The notes beneath the pieces were generated by a model, which saw only the letters and a program-made list of their open reading frames with translations, did no database searches and was not told where the DNA came from. Positions 57,319-64,000 of a stretch of DNA of 64,000 bases are shown piece after piece. Within the stretch, counting starts at the first letter, position 1, and each line of letters begins with the position of its first letter. Origin of the DNA: Microbacterium esteraromaticum (GTDB lineage Bacteria; Actinomycetota; Actinomycetes; Actinomycetales; Microbacteriaceae); the NCBI RefSeq assembly GCF_900163815.1, contig NZ_FUKO01000041.1, forward strand, positions 1 through 64,000, given 5' to 3'. Made by a program: the position numbers and the translations under genes.

Positions 57319-57684
57319 TCAGAAAGGTGAGAGCTTGATGGGGAAGCCGAGATTGATGGTTTTGAGCATGGCGGCAAAAGCTCTCTTCTGCTCTTCATCC
57401 AGAAGCCTCGTCTCCTCAATGGCGAGCTTGAGGTTCTCGTGTGCTTCGGCGATGTCCTTCTGGATGGCGTTCAGCTGCTCCCTGCCCGCAAGATACTTCG
57501 CTGTCAGCTTGGCCGCGAGATCAACCGACTTGCCGTCGGCGGTCCACACCTGCTCGGTCTGCCCCACGCGGAGCTCTTCCATCTGCTCCACCGACTCATC
57601 GAGCTTCTGCTGGCATCGCTCAAGGAGCTTGACCTGGCGTTCCGCCGTTTCCAGGTCAAGCTGAATGCCGCGTTCACCTGTCAT
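57319..57684 (-). CDS. helical WXG100-sized protein, 121 aa
   Basis: A 121-residue, almost entirely helical protein with a T-E-Q-V-W-T-A-D-G turn in its first half, similar in plan to WXG100 proteins though without a strict W-x-G. I place the start at ATG 57684, with GGAGGGG 9-15 bases upstream. It is cotranscribed with the 424-residue protein 11 bases downstream and may chaperone or dimerise with it. Confidence 0.7.
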   Translation of the reverse strand: MTGERGIQLDLETAERQVKLLERCQQKLDESVEQMEELRVGQTEQVWTADGKSVDLAAKLTAKYLAGREQLNAIQKDIAEAHENLKLAIEETRLLDEEQKRAFAAMLKTINLGFPIKLSPF

Positions 57685-57780
57685 AATCGATCCCCTCCGC
57701 ACATGCCATGTCAGTCGATGCTAGCCCGCATCGATTCGCCGATCCATGGGGAGCATTCCCCATCCTGCGCTGACACCGGA

Positions 57781-58503
57781 TCATGGCTTGCAAAAGAGAA
57801 GAACATCGGTCAACACGTCTCGAGCATGCTCGAATTCATCCGCGCCCGGGTACTCGTCTTTGATGCCCGCCCACAGAGTTTCATCGCTGACGTCGGAGTC
57901 ATACATTTTCTGTCCGATGCATTCGGCGATCTCGGGGTCATCGTAATCGTGGACGCCATCGGCGTGCATGATCGCGAGATACCCCTCGGAGATCTCTGCA
58001 GGAGTCGGGCGATCGGATGACTCCGGTGCGTCGGTCGGCTGTTCACTAGGCGCGGAGATGCTCGGCGCAGGCGAGCTCACGGGGCCACTGTCGACGGGGC
58101 CTTGCGCGATAGAGAAGACCGCCACGACGAGCAGCACGACAGCGGCGATGACACCACCGATGACCGACACGACAATACTGACGATCGCCGGCCACTTCGC
58201 CGTGTGCTTCACGAACAAGGCGATGATGCCCACGACCAGCGCCGCGAACAGCAGAACCATGCCGATCACGATCACCGGAACCACCGGAACACAGCCCAAG
58301 ATCAGACCCACCACCGCCAGACCCAGAGCGATGAAACCCAAGACGGGCGCCCTCCGCGGCGCAGGAACTGTCGGCGCGGAGCGATCCGATGCGACGTCAG
58401 CTATGCCCGTGCCCGCCGGCGCATAGTCCTCCGTCCACTGCACACCGTCCCACCAACGCTGCCGCCCCGCACCGTCGTCATACCAACCAGCAGGAACCCC
58501 CAT
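57781..58503 (-). CDS. DUF2510 membrane protein
   Basis: A 240-residue protein beginning with the DUF2510 motif A-G-W-Y-D-D-G-x-G-x-x-R-W-W-D-G-x-x-W-T (5-24), then three hydrophobic helices (about 52-72, 78-95 and 105-130), and a Pro/Ser/Glu-rich, presumably extracytoplasmic C-terminal domain. DUF2510 proteins are frequent beside secretion genes in actinobacteria; the motif may bind a protein at the membrane. Gaps of 136 and 96 bases flank it. Confidence 0.82.
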   Translation of the reverse strand: MGVPAGWYDDGAGRQRWWDGVQWTEDYAPAGTGIADVASDRSAPTVPAPRRAPVLGFIALGLAVVGLILGCVPVVPVIVIGMVLLFAALVVGIIALFVKHTAKWPAIVSIVVSVIGGVIAAVVLLVVAVFSIAQGPVDSGPVSSPAPSISAPSEQPTDAPESSDRPTPAEISEGYLAIMHADGVHDYDDPEIAECIGQKMYDSDVSDETLWAGIKDEYPGADEFEHARDVLTDVLLFCKP

Positions 58504-58639
58504 GCAACACCCTCCGTGTACATCCTCTATGCCTTCGTATCCGACGTCACTCGACGTCAGAAACGACCGTCTCTGTATACCAGGCGCACATGAAAGAAGT
58601 GCGTCGGGGTGACGCCGCGGTCACCGGTTCCGTCGTCCT

Positions 58640-59386
58640 TCAGACCGCGAATGCGTCGAGCAGGGGAAGGTCGTCGGCAGTCACGATCCGAGCTCCCACC
58701 GCATGTTCAACGAGCCGAGAGCGCTGCGAAGACAGGATCTCTCCCGCGCCCGAACGCTCCAGGCCACTGATGCCCAGCCGAGCGAACTTATCGCACAGTG
58801 CGCCTACGCGTCGCTCGACCTTCTCCACTGCCCAGCCCAATCGAGTCGCCACCTGCTCCGTCGACGGCAGCGGCACCGACCCCTCTGCACGTCGGCGCAG
58901 CAGGGGCTCTGCCAGTGAGGTCAGCAGGATCCTCTGCATGGGCGACAGCAGTTCGGCGACCGTGCGCGCGTCGGCCCCAGATGTCCACGACGTCGACATC
59001 TGATAGAACGGCTGCTGCGCAGTCAACGAGAACTCGTACGTCGTCGAGCCCGCCGTGAACAGCACGGTCGTCGCGCTGAACACCAGCGGCATCGTCGCGC
59101 CAGGGCTCAGCCATGACTGCGCCATGCCGTCCGCCGAGGTCACCGATGCCGCGAGCGCCGATCCGACGTTCGTCAGCCACCAGATGCCGTCCCGCTCCGC
59201 CACCTCCAGAAACCGCCGGTGGATGTATGGATTCTCATCGATGGAGAGATCCGCGGTGCGTCCGATCGTGAACGCAGTTCCCGGCTGGATGCGATCGACT
59301 CTCCCGCCGAAATCGAGCAGCAGCGCGCCCGGTGAGGCCGTCTCCGCATTGATCGTCGCTGGCTGCGCTTCCTGTGGCATGGTCAC
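58640..59386 (-). CDS. FHA-domain protein with helical C-terminus
   Basis: A 248-residue protein with an FHA-like domain (about 18-115: F-T-I-G-R-T-A, then N-P-Y-I-H-R-R-F and W-L-T-N-V-G-S) and a C-terminal helical half that reads like a winged helix or sigma-4-like domain (L-L-S-P-M-Q-R-I-L-L-T-S-L, then V-A-T-R-L-G-W-A). It starts at GTG 59386, overlapping the upstream stop, or at ATG 59380. It may read phosphorylation and act as a regulator or scaffold of the locus. Confidence 0.75.
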   Translation of the reverse strand: MTMPQEAQPATINAETASPGALLLDFGGRVDRIQPGTAFTIGRTADLSIDENPYIHRRFLEVAERDGIWWLTNVGSALAASVTSADGMAQSWLSPGATMPLVFSATTVLFTAGSTTYEFSLTAQQPFYQMSTSWTSGADARTVAELLSPMQRILLTSLAEPLLRRRAEGSVPLPSTEQVATRLGWAVEKVERRVGALCDKFARLGISGLERSGAGEILSSQRSRLVEHAVGARIVTADDLPLLDAFAV

Positions 59387-60144
59387 GCCGCCGCGTGACG
59401 CGGCCAGGCGCCGCCGGGGAATGCGCTGGTCGACGACAGCGTGTTCGTGACACCCACCACGAACGACGAAGTGCCCTGGTTCGCCGTCATGATGGCGGAG
59501 ATGCCATCGATCAGGAAGGTGAGGAACACGCCGACCGCACCGATGATCGTGCCGATCGCAACCGGTGCCGTTACGACGCCCGCAAGCGCGGCAGCAGTCG
59601 TGAGGACACCGATGACCAGGCTGACGACAGCACCGAGCATTCCGATCCAGAAGTTCTCGATAGCACCGGCGAAGCTGTCCAGCTGGGTGTTGATGTCATT
59701 GCACTTCGCAAGAACGTCATCCGAGGCGGGACCCTGCTGGTCGACGCGAAGTTGGTACGCGTCGTACGCCTTGCCCTCCCAGTTGCCCGTCGTCGGGAGC
59801 ACCGTCGGCAGCAGAGTGGCAGTGCACTGCTGCGCCGGCGTGCCGACGTCGCGCACCCAGTCCAGCCCCGTATTACGCAGCGTGGACGGGCTTCCGACGT
59901 AGGCGAAGACCTGCGCGACCTTATCGATGGCTTCCTGCACCTTGGCAAACATCTTCTCGAGCCATGAGTTGATCCTGTCCATGATTCCGTCGGGAAGCAC
60001 GAAGTTCACCAGACCTAAGCCGCCGTTGATGATGTCGACGACACCGTCGATGAAGCCCGTGAAGCTGTCAAACTCCGACTTCGACTCCTGTGCGTTCTGC
60101 GCTGTGGAGTCGCTGCCGCCGCTGGGTCCGATAGTGGTGACCAT
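59383..60144 (-). CDS. type VII-associated membrane protein with W-E-G motif
   Basis: A 253-residue protein: N-terminal amphipathic and hydrophobic helices, a middle with W-E-G (in G-N-W-E-G-K-A-Y-D-A-Y) and Cys residues, and a C-terminal membrane hairpin rich in Val, Ile and Gly (about 170-220). The W-E-G helix-turn resembles a WXG100 unit inserted in a membrane protein. It is similar in plan to LXG- or pore-like proteins of ESX loci, but I cannot name a family. It overlaps the following FHA gene (GTGA). Confidence 0.65.
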   Translation of the reverse strand: MVTTIGPSGGSDSTAQNAQESKSEFDSFTGFIDGVVDIINGGLGLVNFVLPDGIMDRINSWLEKMFAKVQEAIDKVAQVFAYVGSPSTLRNTGLDWVRDVGTPAQQCTATLLPTVLPTTGNWEGKAYDAYQLRVDQQGPASDDVLAKCNDINTQLDSFAGAIENFWIGMLGAVVSLVIGVLTTAAALAGVVTAPVAIGTIIGAVGVFLTFLIDGISAIMTANQGTSSFVVGVTNTLSSTSAFPGGAWPRHAAA

Positions 60145-60177
60145 GTCAAACCTTCTTTCTGCTTCGTCGATTCACGT

Positions 60178-61785
60178 TCAATTGCCGAGCCGGCTCTGCC
60201 AAGACGAACCTGCAGATGCGGAGGTGCTGTCCGCTGCAGCGGCAGGCTGTATGCCGATGTCACCCTCAAGAGGAGGAGTCGCTAGATCACTGTCGGGTGC
60301 ACCATCCACCGGTGCACCATCCACCGGTGCACCATCCACCGGCGCACCATCCACCGGCGCACCATCCACCGGTGCGCCTTCAACGGGCGTTTCCGGGGTC
60401 ACATCAGCATCGATCTCAGCATCCGGAGCGACTTCCACATCGATGTCCGTCTCGGGGGCGGGCTCGGCCTCGAGATCTGCTGCGGAATCAACGCCCGACT
60501 CGCCGCCCGCGGCCTGGTCGCGCAACTCCGCGGCCTGGTCGCGCAGGTCTGCAGCCTTGTCGCGCAGCTCTGCAGCATCCTCTCGAGCGTCCGTCATCTC
60601 TTCATAGGCCTCGTCCTGCTGGCCCTCGAGCTTCTCCGCTTCGAGCCTGAGTTCTGCGGCTTCCGCGCGCTGTGCTGACGCATCCACGCGCAATGCCGCA
60701 GCCTCCGTGCGGCTCTGCAGCGCACCCGCGGAGTCGCCGGCCTCATCCTGCTGCGAGGCCTTGAGGTCGAACTCGGTCGCGCGTCGCTCCAGATCCGTGG
60801 CGCTCCGGTCGAGCTCGGCGGCCCGGTCCTCGAGTGCATCGATCTGCGTCTCGAGGGCGTCGACCTGCTCTTGGGCCTTTTCGGCGTGCTTGTCGGCCTG
60901 ATCCGCCTGCCGGTCCAGCGCATCAGCGCGCGCATCCATCTGGTCGGCTTCCGCATCCAGACGCGGATCGTCGATTCCAGTCTCGCCGTCGACGCTGCCG
61001 TCGACGCTCGGCTGCTCGGCGATGCCACCGCCGACGCCTCCGCCGCCTGCACCGATGCCTCCGCCGGGCTCTCCCCCGCCTGCACCGCTGCCGCCGCCCC
61101 CGACGCCACCGCCGCTGGAGCCTCCACCGCCCGTAGATCCACCCCCGCCACCAGGTGTGTACGAGTCCCCGCCCGGGATTTCCTTCTTCTGATCCGTCGC
61201 CGACGTCTGGTCGGTCTGGTCATAGGCATCCGCTGTCAAGCGAAGCGAGTCCGCGAATCCGGTGTGCGCCTCAGGCGCGGTGTGCAGCAGCTGCGACATC
61301 GTCACCTGAAAATCCGCATACGCCTGAGCCGCGTCCTGACCAAAGAAGGTGAACGCTGACGGGTCGATCGTCAGCCCGTCGGCCGCTCCGGCGATGCCCT
61401 CATAGGTGGATGCACCGGCATCCCAGAGAGTTGCGTCCTTGCGCAAGAACGAGGTCTCGACATCGACTTCCCCCTCGGCGCCGAACGACGATGCGGCCGG
61501 CTGCGCAGGCGGCTCGGGAAGAACCGACTCGCCCTCGACCACCGGCAGCTTCTCGTACACGCCGTCGGTGAGGTCCGAGATCCCCAAGTTGTCCGGCCCG
61601 CCGAGCAGGTGGGATCCAGCGCTGACGATCTCGTCGATCGGGGTCAGCGCGTCGAGGACGTTACCCCCCGCGGCGATGAAATCGCCCTCCGCGACGTTCT
61701 TGACAAAATCGATCCCCTCGTCGATCGGAGTGATCGCGTCGAGGAGGTCGCCCCCTGCTCCTTTTAAGTTATCCCAAAGGCCCAT
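60178..61785 (-). CDS. EspC-like domain fused to coiled coil and repeats, 535 aa
   Basis: A 535-residue protein not known to me by name. Residues 8-55 contain a duplicated L-L-D-A-I-T-P-I-D-E motif. Residues 105-195 look like an EspC/ESX substrate domain ending A-Y188-D-Q-T-D192, a Y-x3-D export signal. A glycine/serine stretch (210-265) follows, then an Ala/Asp/Glu-rich coiled coil (about 290-430) and an acidic Pro/Val tail with five G-A-P-V-D units encoded by 15-bp repeats. No signal peptide or membrane segment is evident. It lies 33 bases before the 253-residue membrane gene. A large secreted scaffold or surface protein is the best guess. Confidence 0.7.
   Translation of the reverse strand: MGLWDNLKGAGGDLLDAITPIDEGIDFVKNVAEGDFIAAGGNVLDALTPIDEIVSAGSHLLGGPDNLGISDLTDGVYEKLPVVEGESVLPEPPAQPAASSFGAEGEVDVETSFLRKDATLWDAGASTYEGIAGAADGLTIDPSAFTFFGQDAAQAYADFQVTMSQLLHTAPEAHTGFADSLRLTADAYDQTDQTSATDQKKEIPGGDSYTPGGGGGSTGGGGSSGGGVGGGGSGAGGGEPGGGIGAGGGGVGGGIAEQPSVDGSVDGETGIDDPRLDAEADQMDARADALDRQADQADKHAEKAQEQVDALETQIDALEDRAAELDRSATDLERRATEFDLKASQQDEAGDSAGALQSRTEAAALRVDASAQRAEAAELRLEAEKLEGQQDEAYEEMTDAREDAAELRDKAADLRDQAAELRDQAAGGESGVDSAADLEAEPAPETDIDVEVAPDAEIDADVTPETPVEGAPVDGAPVDGAPVDGAPVDGAPVDGAPDSDLATPPLEGDIGIQPAAAADSTSASAGSSWQSRLGN
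60296..60370 (-). repeat. five tandem 15-bp repeats (GAPVD units)
   Basis: Five in-frame copies of a 15-base unit (plus strand GGTGCACCATCCACC, copies 4 and 5 with one T-to-C change) lie at 60296-60370, followed by a degenerate sixth. They encode repeated Gly-Ala-Pro-Val-Asp. Length may vary between strains by slippage. Confidence 0.93.
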
Positions 61786-61801
61786 GTCTCTGCTCCTTAT
61801 C

Positions 61802-62542
61802 TCAGCGAACGCTGCCCATGCGGCGCAGCATCTCGCGAGGATCTTTCGTCATGTCCATCAACCGCTGCACAGCCGGAAAGCCTTCGTACGTGTTCTGCTG
61901 GTCACGGTTCGACATCGCCATGACGTTGTTCATCGCGCGGACGATCTCACGCTCGATCATGCCGTCGTTCGCGTTGCGCACCCAGCGCTCGTCGAGTGCT
62001 ACACCGGTGATGGCCGGCCCGCGGCGCGACACGATGACGGTCTTGGCCGAGTTCACTGCAGCCCGAGCTTCGCTGCCCTTCTGATTCACCTTGGCGAGGT
62101 AGGCCTCGCGCTGATCCCGCGCCTGGTGGATGGCGTCGAGGATGTTGCTGCGCCCCTCCTCCGCCGAAGCTGTCGTCGGGTCACCCAGAGTGAACGGCGC
62201 GGGTGGCGGAGTCGTGATGCGGGTGTCATCTTCAGGCTGCTCGTCGACCGCGGTCATCATCTGATCGAGCCGCTTGCCGAGCGCCGTCTGATAGCACATG
62301 CTCACCGATGCGCCGAGGCTCTCCTCGCCGATCTTGTCGCGCCAGTCCTCATCGAGCACGAGCGCCTCCACGGAGCCATTCTTCGCGAGGGTCAGCTTCA
62401 CGGCCTTCTCGTCATCCTCGACCGTCACAGGCGTCAACTCGTCCGCTGCCGTCGCGACCGCCCTGAGTTCACGCTGCAGGTTCGCCGCGCTCTCACGCAG
62501 CTCTGCCATCAGCCGGCCGGCATCCGCCATATCCAGATTCAC
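61802..62542 (-). CDS. YbaB/EbfC-like protein with two similar domains
   Basis: A 246-residue protein. Residues 1-95 and about 145-240 each read like a YbaB/EbfC unit: helix, a V-T-V-E-D-D-E or V-I-V-S-R-R-G strand, A-L-V-L-D-E-D-W or G-V-A-L-D-E-R-W, then a helix. YbaB proteins bind DNA as dimers, and YbaB-like EspL occurs in mycobacterial ESX-1 loci. Here a fused tandem could act as substrate-stability factor or regulator. It starts 146 bases after mycP and is followed by the 535-residue gene at 16 bases. Confidence 0.7.
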   Translation of the reverse strand: MNLDMADAGRLMAELRESAANLQRELRAVATAADELTPVTVEDDEKAVKLTLAKNGSVEALVLDEDWRDKIGEESLGASVSMCYQTALGKRLDQMMTAVDEQPEDDTRITTPPPAPFTLGDPTTASAEEGRSNILDAIHQARDQREAYLAKVNQKGSEARAAVNSAKTVIVSRRGPAITGVALDERWVRNANDGMIEREIVRAMNNVMAMSNRDQQNTYEGFPAVQRLMDMTKDPREMLRRMGSVR

Positions 62543-62688
62543 GATGGCCTCCTTCTCTTGTGGTCCGATGTGGCAATCCTACGGAGCACACTCGAACCGA
62601 CATAGGGGGAGGAGTCCCCATGCGGCGCTTCAGAACGAGCCGCGAGAGCCGCAAGCGCGACATCGCGGCACCCACGTTCGAAGACGTT

Positions 62689-63999
62689 TCAGGCGCTCGT
62701 TCGGCGCGCCCGCCCGCGGGCCAGCAGAAGCACGATCACGGAGATCGTCGCGCCGGCGCCGAGAGTCCATCCCACGATCGTCCGCGCGGGATCGAGTGCA
62801 TCCGGCACCGGGTCGAGCGAGACCGTGCGCGGGTTCTCCGGCTGATCAGCCGGTGCTGGGTGCGCGGCCGAAGGAGGCCCCGGCAGCATCCCATCGTCAA
62901 TAAGTGCCAGGGCCGCGGCCGGCCTCACTTCGCCCCAGCCGACGGTATTGCTGCGCTCTGCCGGGGCGACGCGCATCGCCGACTGCATCAACCGGAACGC
63001 CCATTGGTCAGGAGATTCTTCGGGAAACCGTGCGGCGATGAGCGCCGCCGCACCCGACACGACCGCGGTGGCGTAGCTCGATGACGCAGAGTCGCTGTTG
63101 AAGACGCAGTCACCGCCGGAGATATACGTGGACGGCACAGCCTGTCCCGGAGCCGCGATATCGACGTGCTCGCCCGCATAGGACGACTCGGCGTCCCAGG
63201 TGCCATCGCTCAGCACGCCGGCCACGGCGAGCGCGCCGTCGAGCTCTCCGGGATAGAAGTGGGTGGGGTCGGGTTGATTCGGTGCGGCGGTCTTGCGGTT
63301 TCCTGCGCTGGCTATGACCAGGGAGCCTCGGGCGTTCGCGTAGGCGACCGCATCTCGGTACTGTGCCGAAGACTGCGCGTCGGATAGCGAGACATTGATG
63401 ATCTGCGCTCCGTGCTCAGCAGCCCAGCGGATGCCCGCGGCCACTGTCCCTGCCGACGGCGGCGTGAGGTCACGGGACGACTGGCCGTCCTCCGGCCCTG
63501 CCTCGAATGCGCGGATCGGCATGATCTTCGCCTCCGACGCGATACCGATCACACCGGAGCCCTTGACCTGCCGCGCCGCGATGATTCCGGCGATCGCCGT
63601 GCCGTGACCGAAGAGGTCAGCATCCGCTCGAGCAGAGCCGTTGCCGAAACTGGTGTGGCCGGGCACCAGAGCATCCTTCAGATGCACATTCCCCGCCTGC
63701 ACACCAGAATCCACCACAGCTACTGTGACACCGCGCCCGCGACTGAGCGCCCAGGCTTCTTCGAGCCCGAGCCGACCGACCAGGTAGCTGGTGCCGGGTA
63801 TCAGTGCGCGCTTATCGGGCGTGCATTTCTGCGTGGCCGCGTCAACAGCCGGAGCATCGGCAGGCGCGCTCGGCGACTGCACCATCGATGTCAGCGCAGT
63901 TGCAGACTCGGCCGGTGGCACCGCACCGGCACCCGTGCCGAGCAGCGCGACGATGCCGATGACAGCAGCGGCGGCGAGCTTGGCAGGAACGCGCGTCAC
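62689..63999 (-). CDS. mycP: mycosin, subtilisin-like type VII protease (5' end near window edge)
   Basis: A 436-residue subtilisin-family protease: signal helix (about 8-28), catalytic Asp97 (V-V-D-S-G), His132 (G-H-G-T-A-I-A-G), Asn234 (S-A-G-N), and Ser308 in S-S-S-Y-A-T-A-V-V-S-G, where most mycosins read G-T-S. A C-terminal membrane helix (about 405-428) anchors it outside the cell. It processes substrates and stabilises the ESX complex. The GTG at 63999 starts a plausible signal peptide, but the frame reaches the window edge, so a longer start cannot be excluded. Confidence 0.88.
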   Translation of the reverse strand: MTRVPAKLAAAAVIGIVALLGTGAGAVPPAESATALTSMVQSPSAPADAPAVDAATQKCTPDKRALIPGTSYLVGRLGLEEAWALSRGRGVTVAVVDSGVQAGNVHLKDALVPGHTSFGNGSARADADLFGHGTAIAGIIAARQVKGSGVIGIASEAKIMPIRAFEAGPEDGQSSRDLTPPSAGTVAAGIRWAAEHGAQIINVSLSDAQSSAQYRDAVAYANARGSLVIASAGNRKTAAPNQPDPTHFYPGELDGALAVAGVLSDGTWDAESSYAGEHVDIAAPGQAVPSTYISGGDCVFNSDSASSSYATAVVSGAAALIAARFPEESPDQWAFRLMQSAMRVAPAERSNTVGWGEVRPAAALALIDDGMLPGPPSAAHPAPADQPENPRTVSLDPVPDALDPARTIVGWTLGAGATISVIVLLLARGRARRTSA

Positions 64000-64000
64000 T

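Noticed and set aside
60296..60370. CRISPR array
   Set aside because: Repeats are 15 bp, contiguous without spacers and in frame inside a gene.

Overview
The window looks like a chromosome segment of a high-GC Gram-positive actinobacterium, most likely Microbacterium or a close relative in the Microbacteriaceae. The support is very high G+C with GTG and TTG starts, a DUF6458/DUF2207/DUF3180/DUF4192 gene complement, an ftsH-folate block ending in PH-domain membrane proteins, and an actinobacterial (ESX-like) type VII secretion locus. No rRNA, CRISPR array or clear prophage is seen. Function calls come from reading the protein sequences; no database search was run.

Layout. 1-1.4 kb: a haem-oxygenase-like diiron protein translationally coupled to a CDGSH iron-sulfur protein. 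1.5-9.24 kb: a compact 7.7 kb integrative element of the actinobacterial AICE type. It sits in tRNA-Ser(GCT) and carries a RepSA-like initiator, a hairpin-rich putative origin, a PD-(D/E)XK-like cargo protein, a divergent small regulator, small unknown proteins, a lipoprotein, an FtsK/TraSA-like translocase, an excisionase and a tyrosine integrase. 9.3-30 kb: chromosomal housekeeping, with an LCP cell-wall ligase, tRNA-Ser(TGA), a HAD phosphatase, serS, a lipid kinase, a duplicated-domain lipoprotein, cardiolipin synthase, DUF4192, lysS, DUF2207, then a minus-strand run hpt / ftsH-folE-folP-folB-folK-DUF3180-PH-PH-DUF2520. 30-34 kb: DUF937, tilS, ppa and an M23 peptidase. 34.0-34.4 kb: tRNA-Glu, tRNA-Asp and tRNA-Phe. 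34.7-48.2 kb: dgt, oxidoreductases, a cation diffusion facilitator coupled to a one-lobe binding protein, ThrE-type exporter, GT2-GtrA glycosyltransferase, glutaredoxin, aldehyde dehydrogenase, zinc metallopeptidase, mdh and a degenerate resolvase-like protein.

48.3-64 kb is a type VII secretion (T7SS) locus. A minus-strand operon eccC-WXG100-WXG100 ends at a strong hairpin. Divergent eccD is coupled to an RDD-FHA-FHA protein. A second, long minus-strand run enters from the right edge: mycosin protease, a YbaB-like double-domain protein, a 535-residue EspC-like/coiled-coil protein, a 253-residue membrane protein with a W-E-G motif, an FHA protein, a DUF2510 protein, a helical 121-residue protein and a 424-residue glycine-rich protein. 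eccB and eccE are not in the window. EccC is a single chain with three ATPase modules, of which only the first keeps a good Walker B.

The most novel-looking material is the accessory set at 56-62.5 kb, particularly the EspC/coiled-coil fusion and the YbaB-like protein, followed by the nuclease-like cargo and origin-like region of the integrative element.
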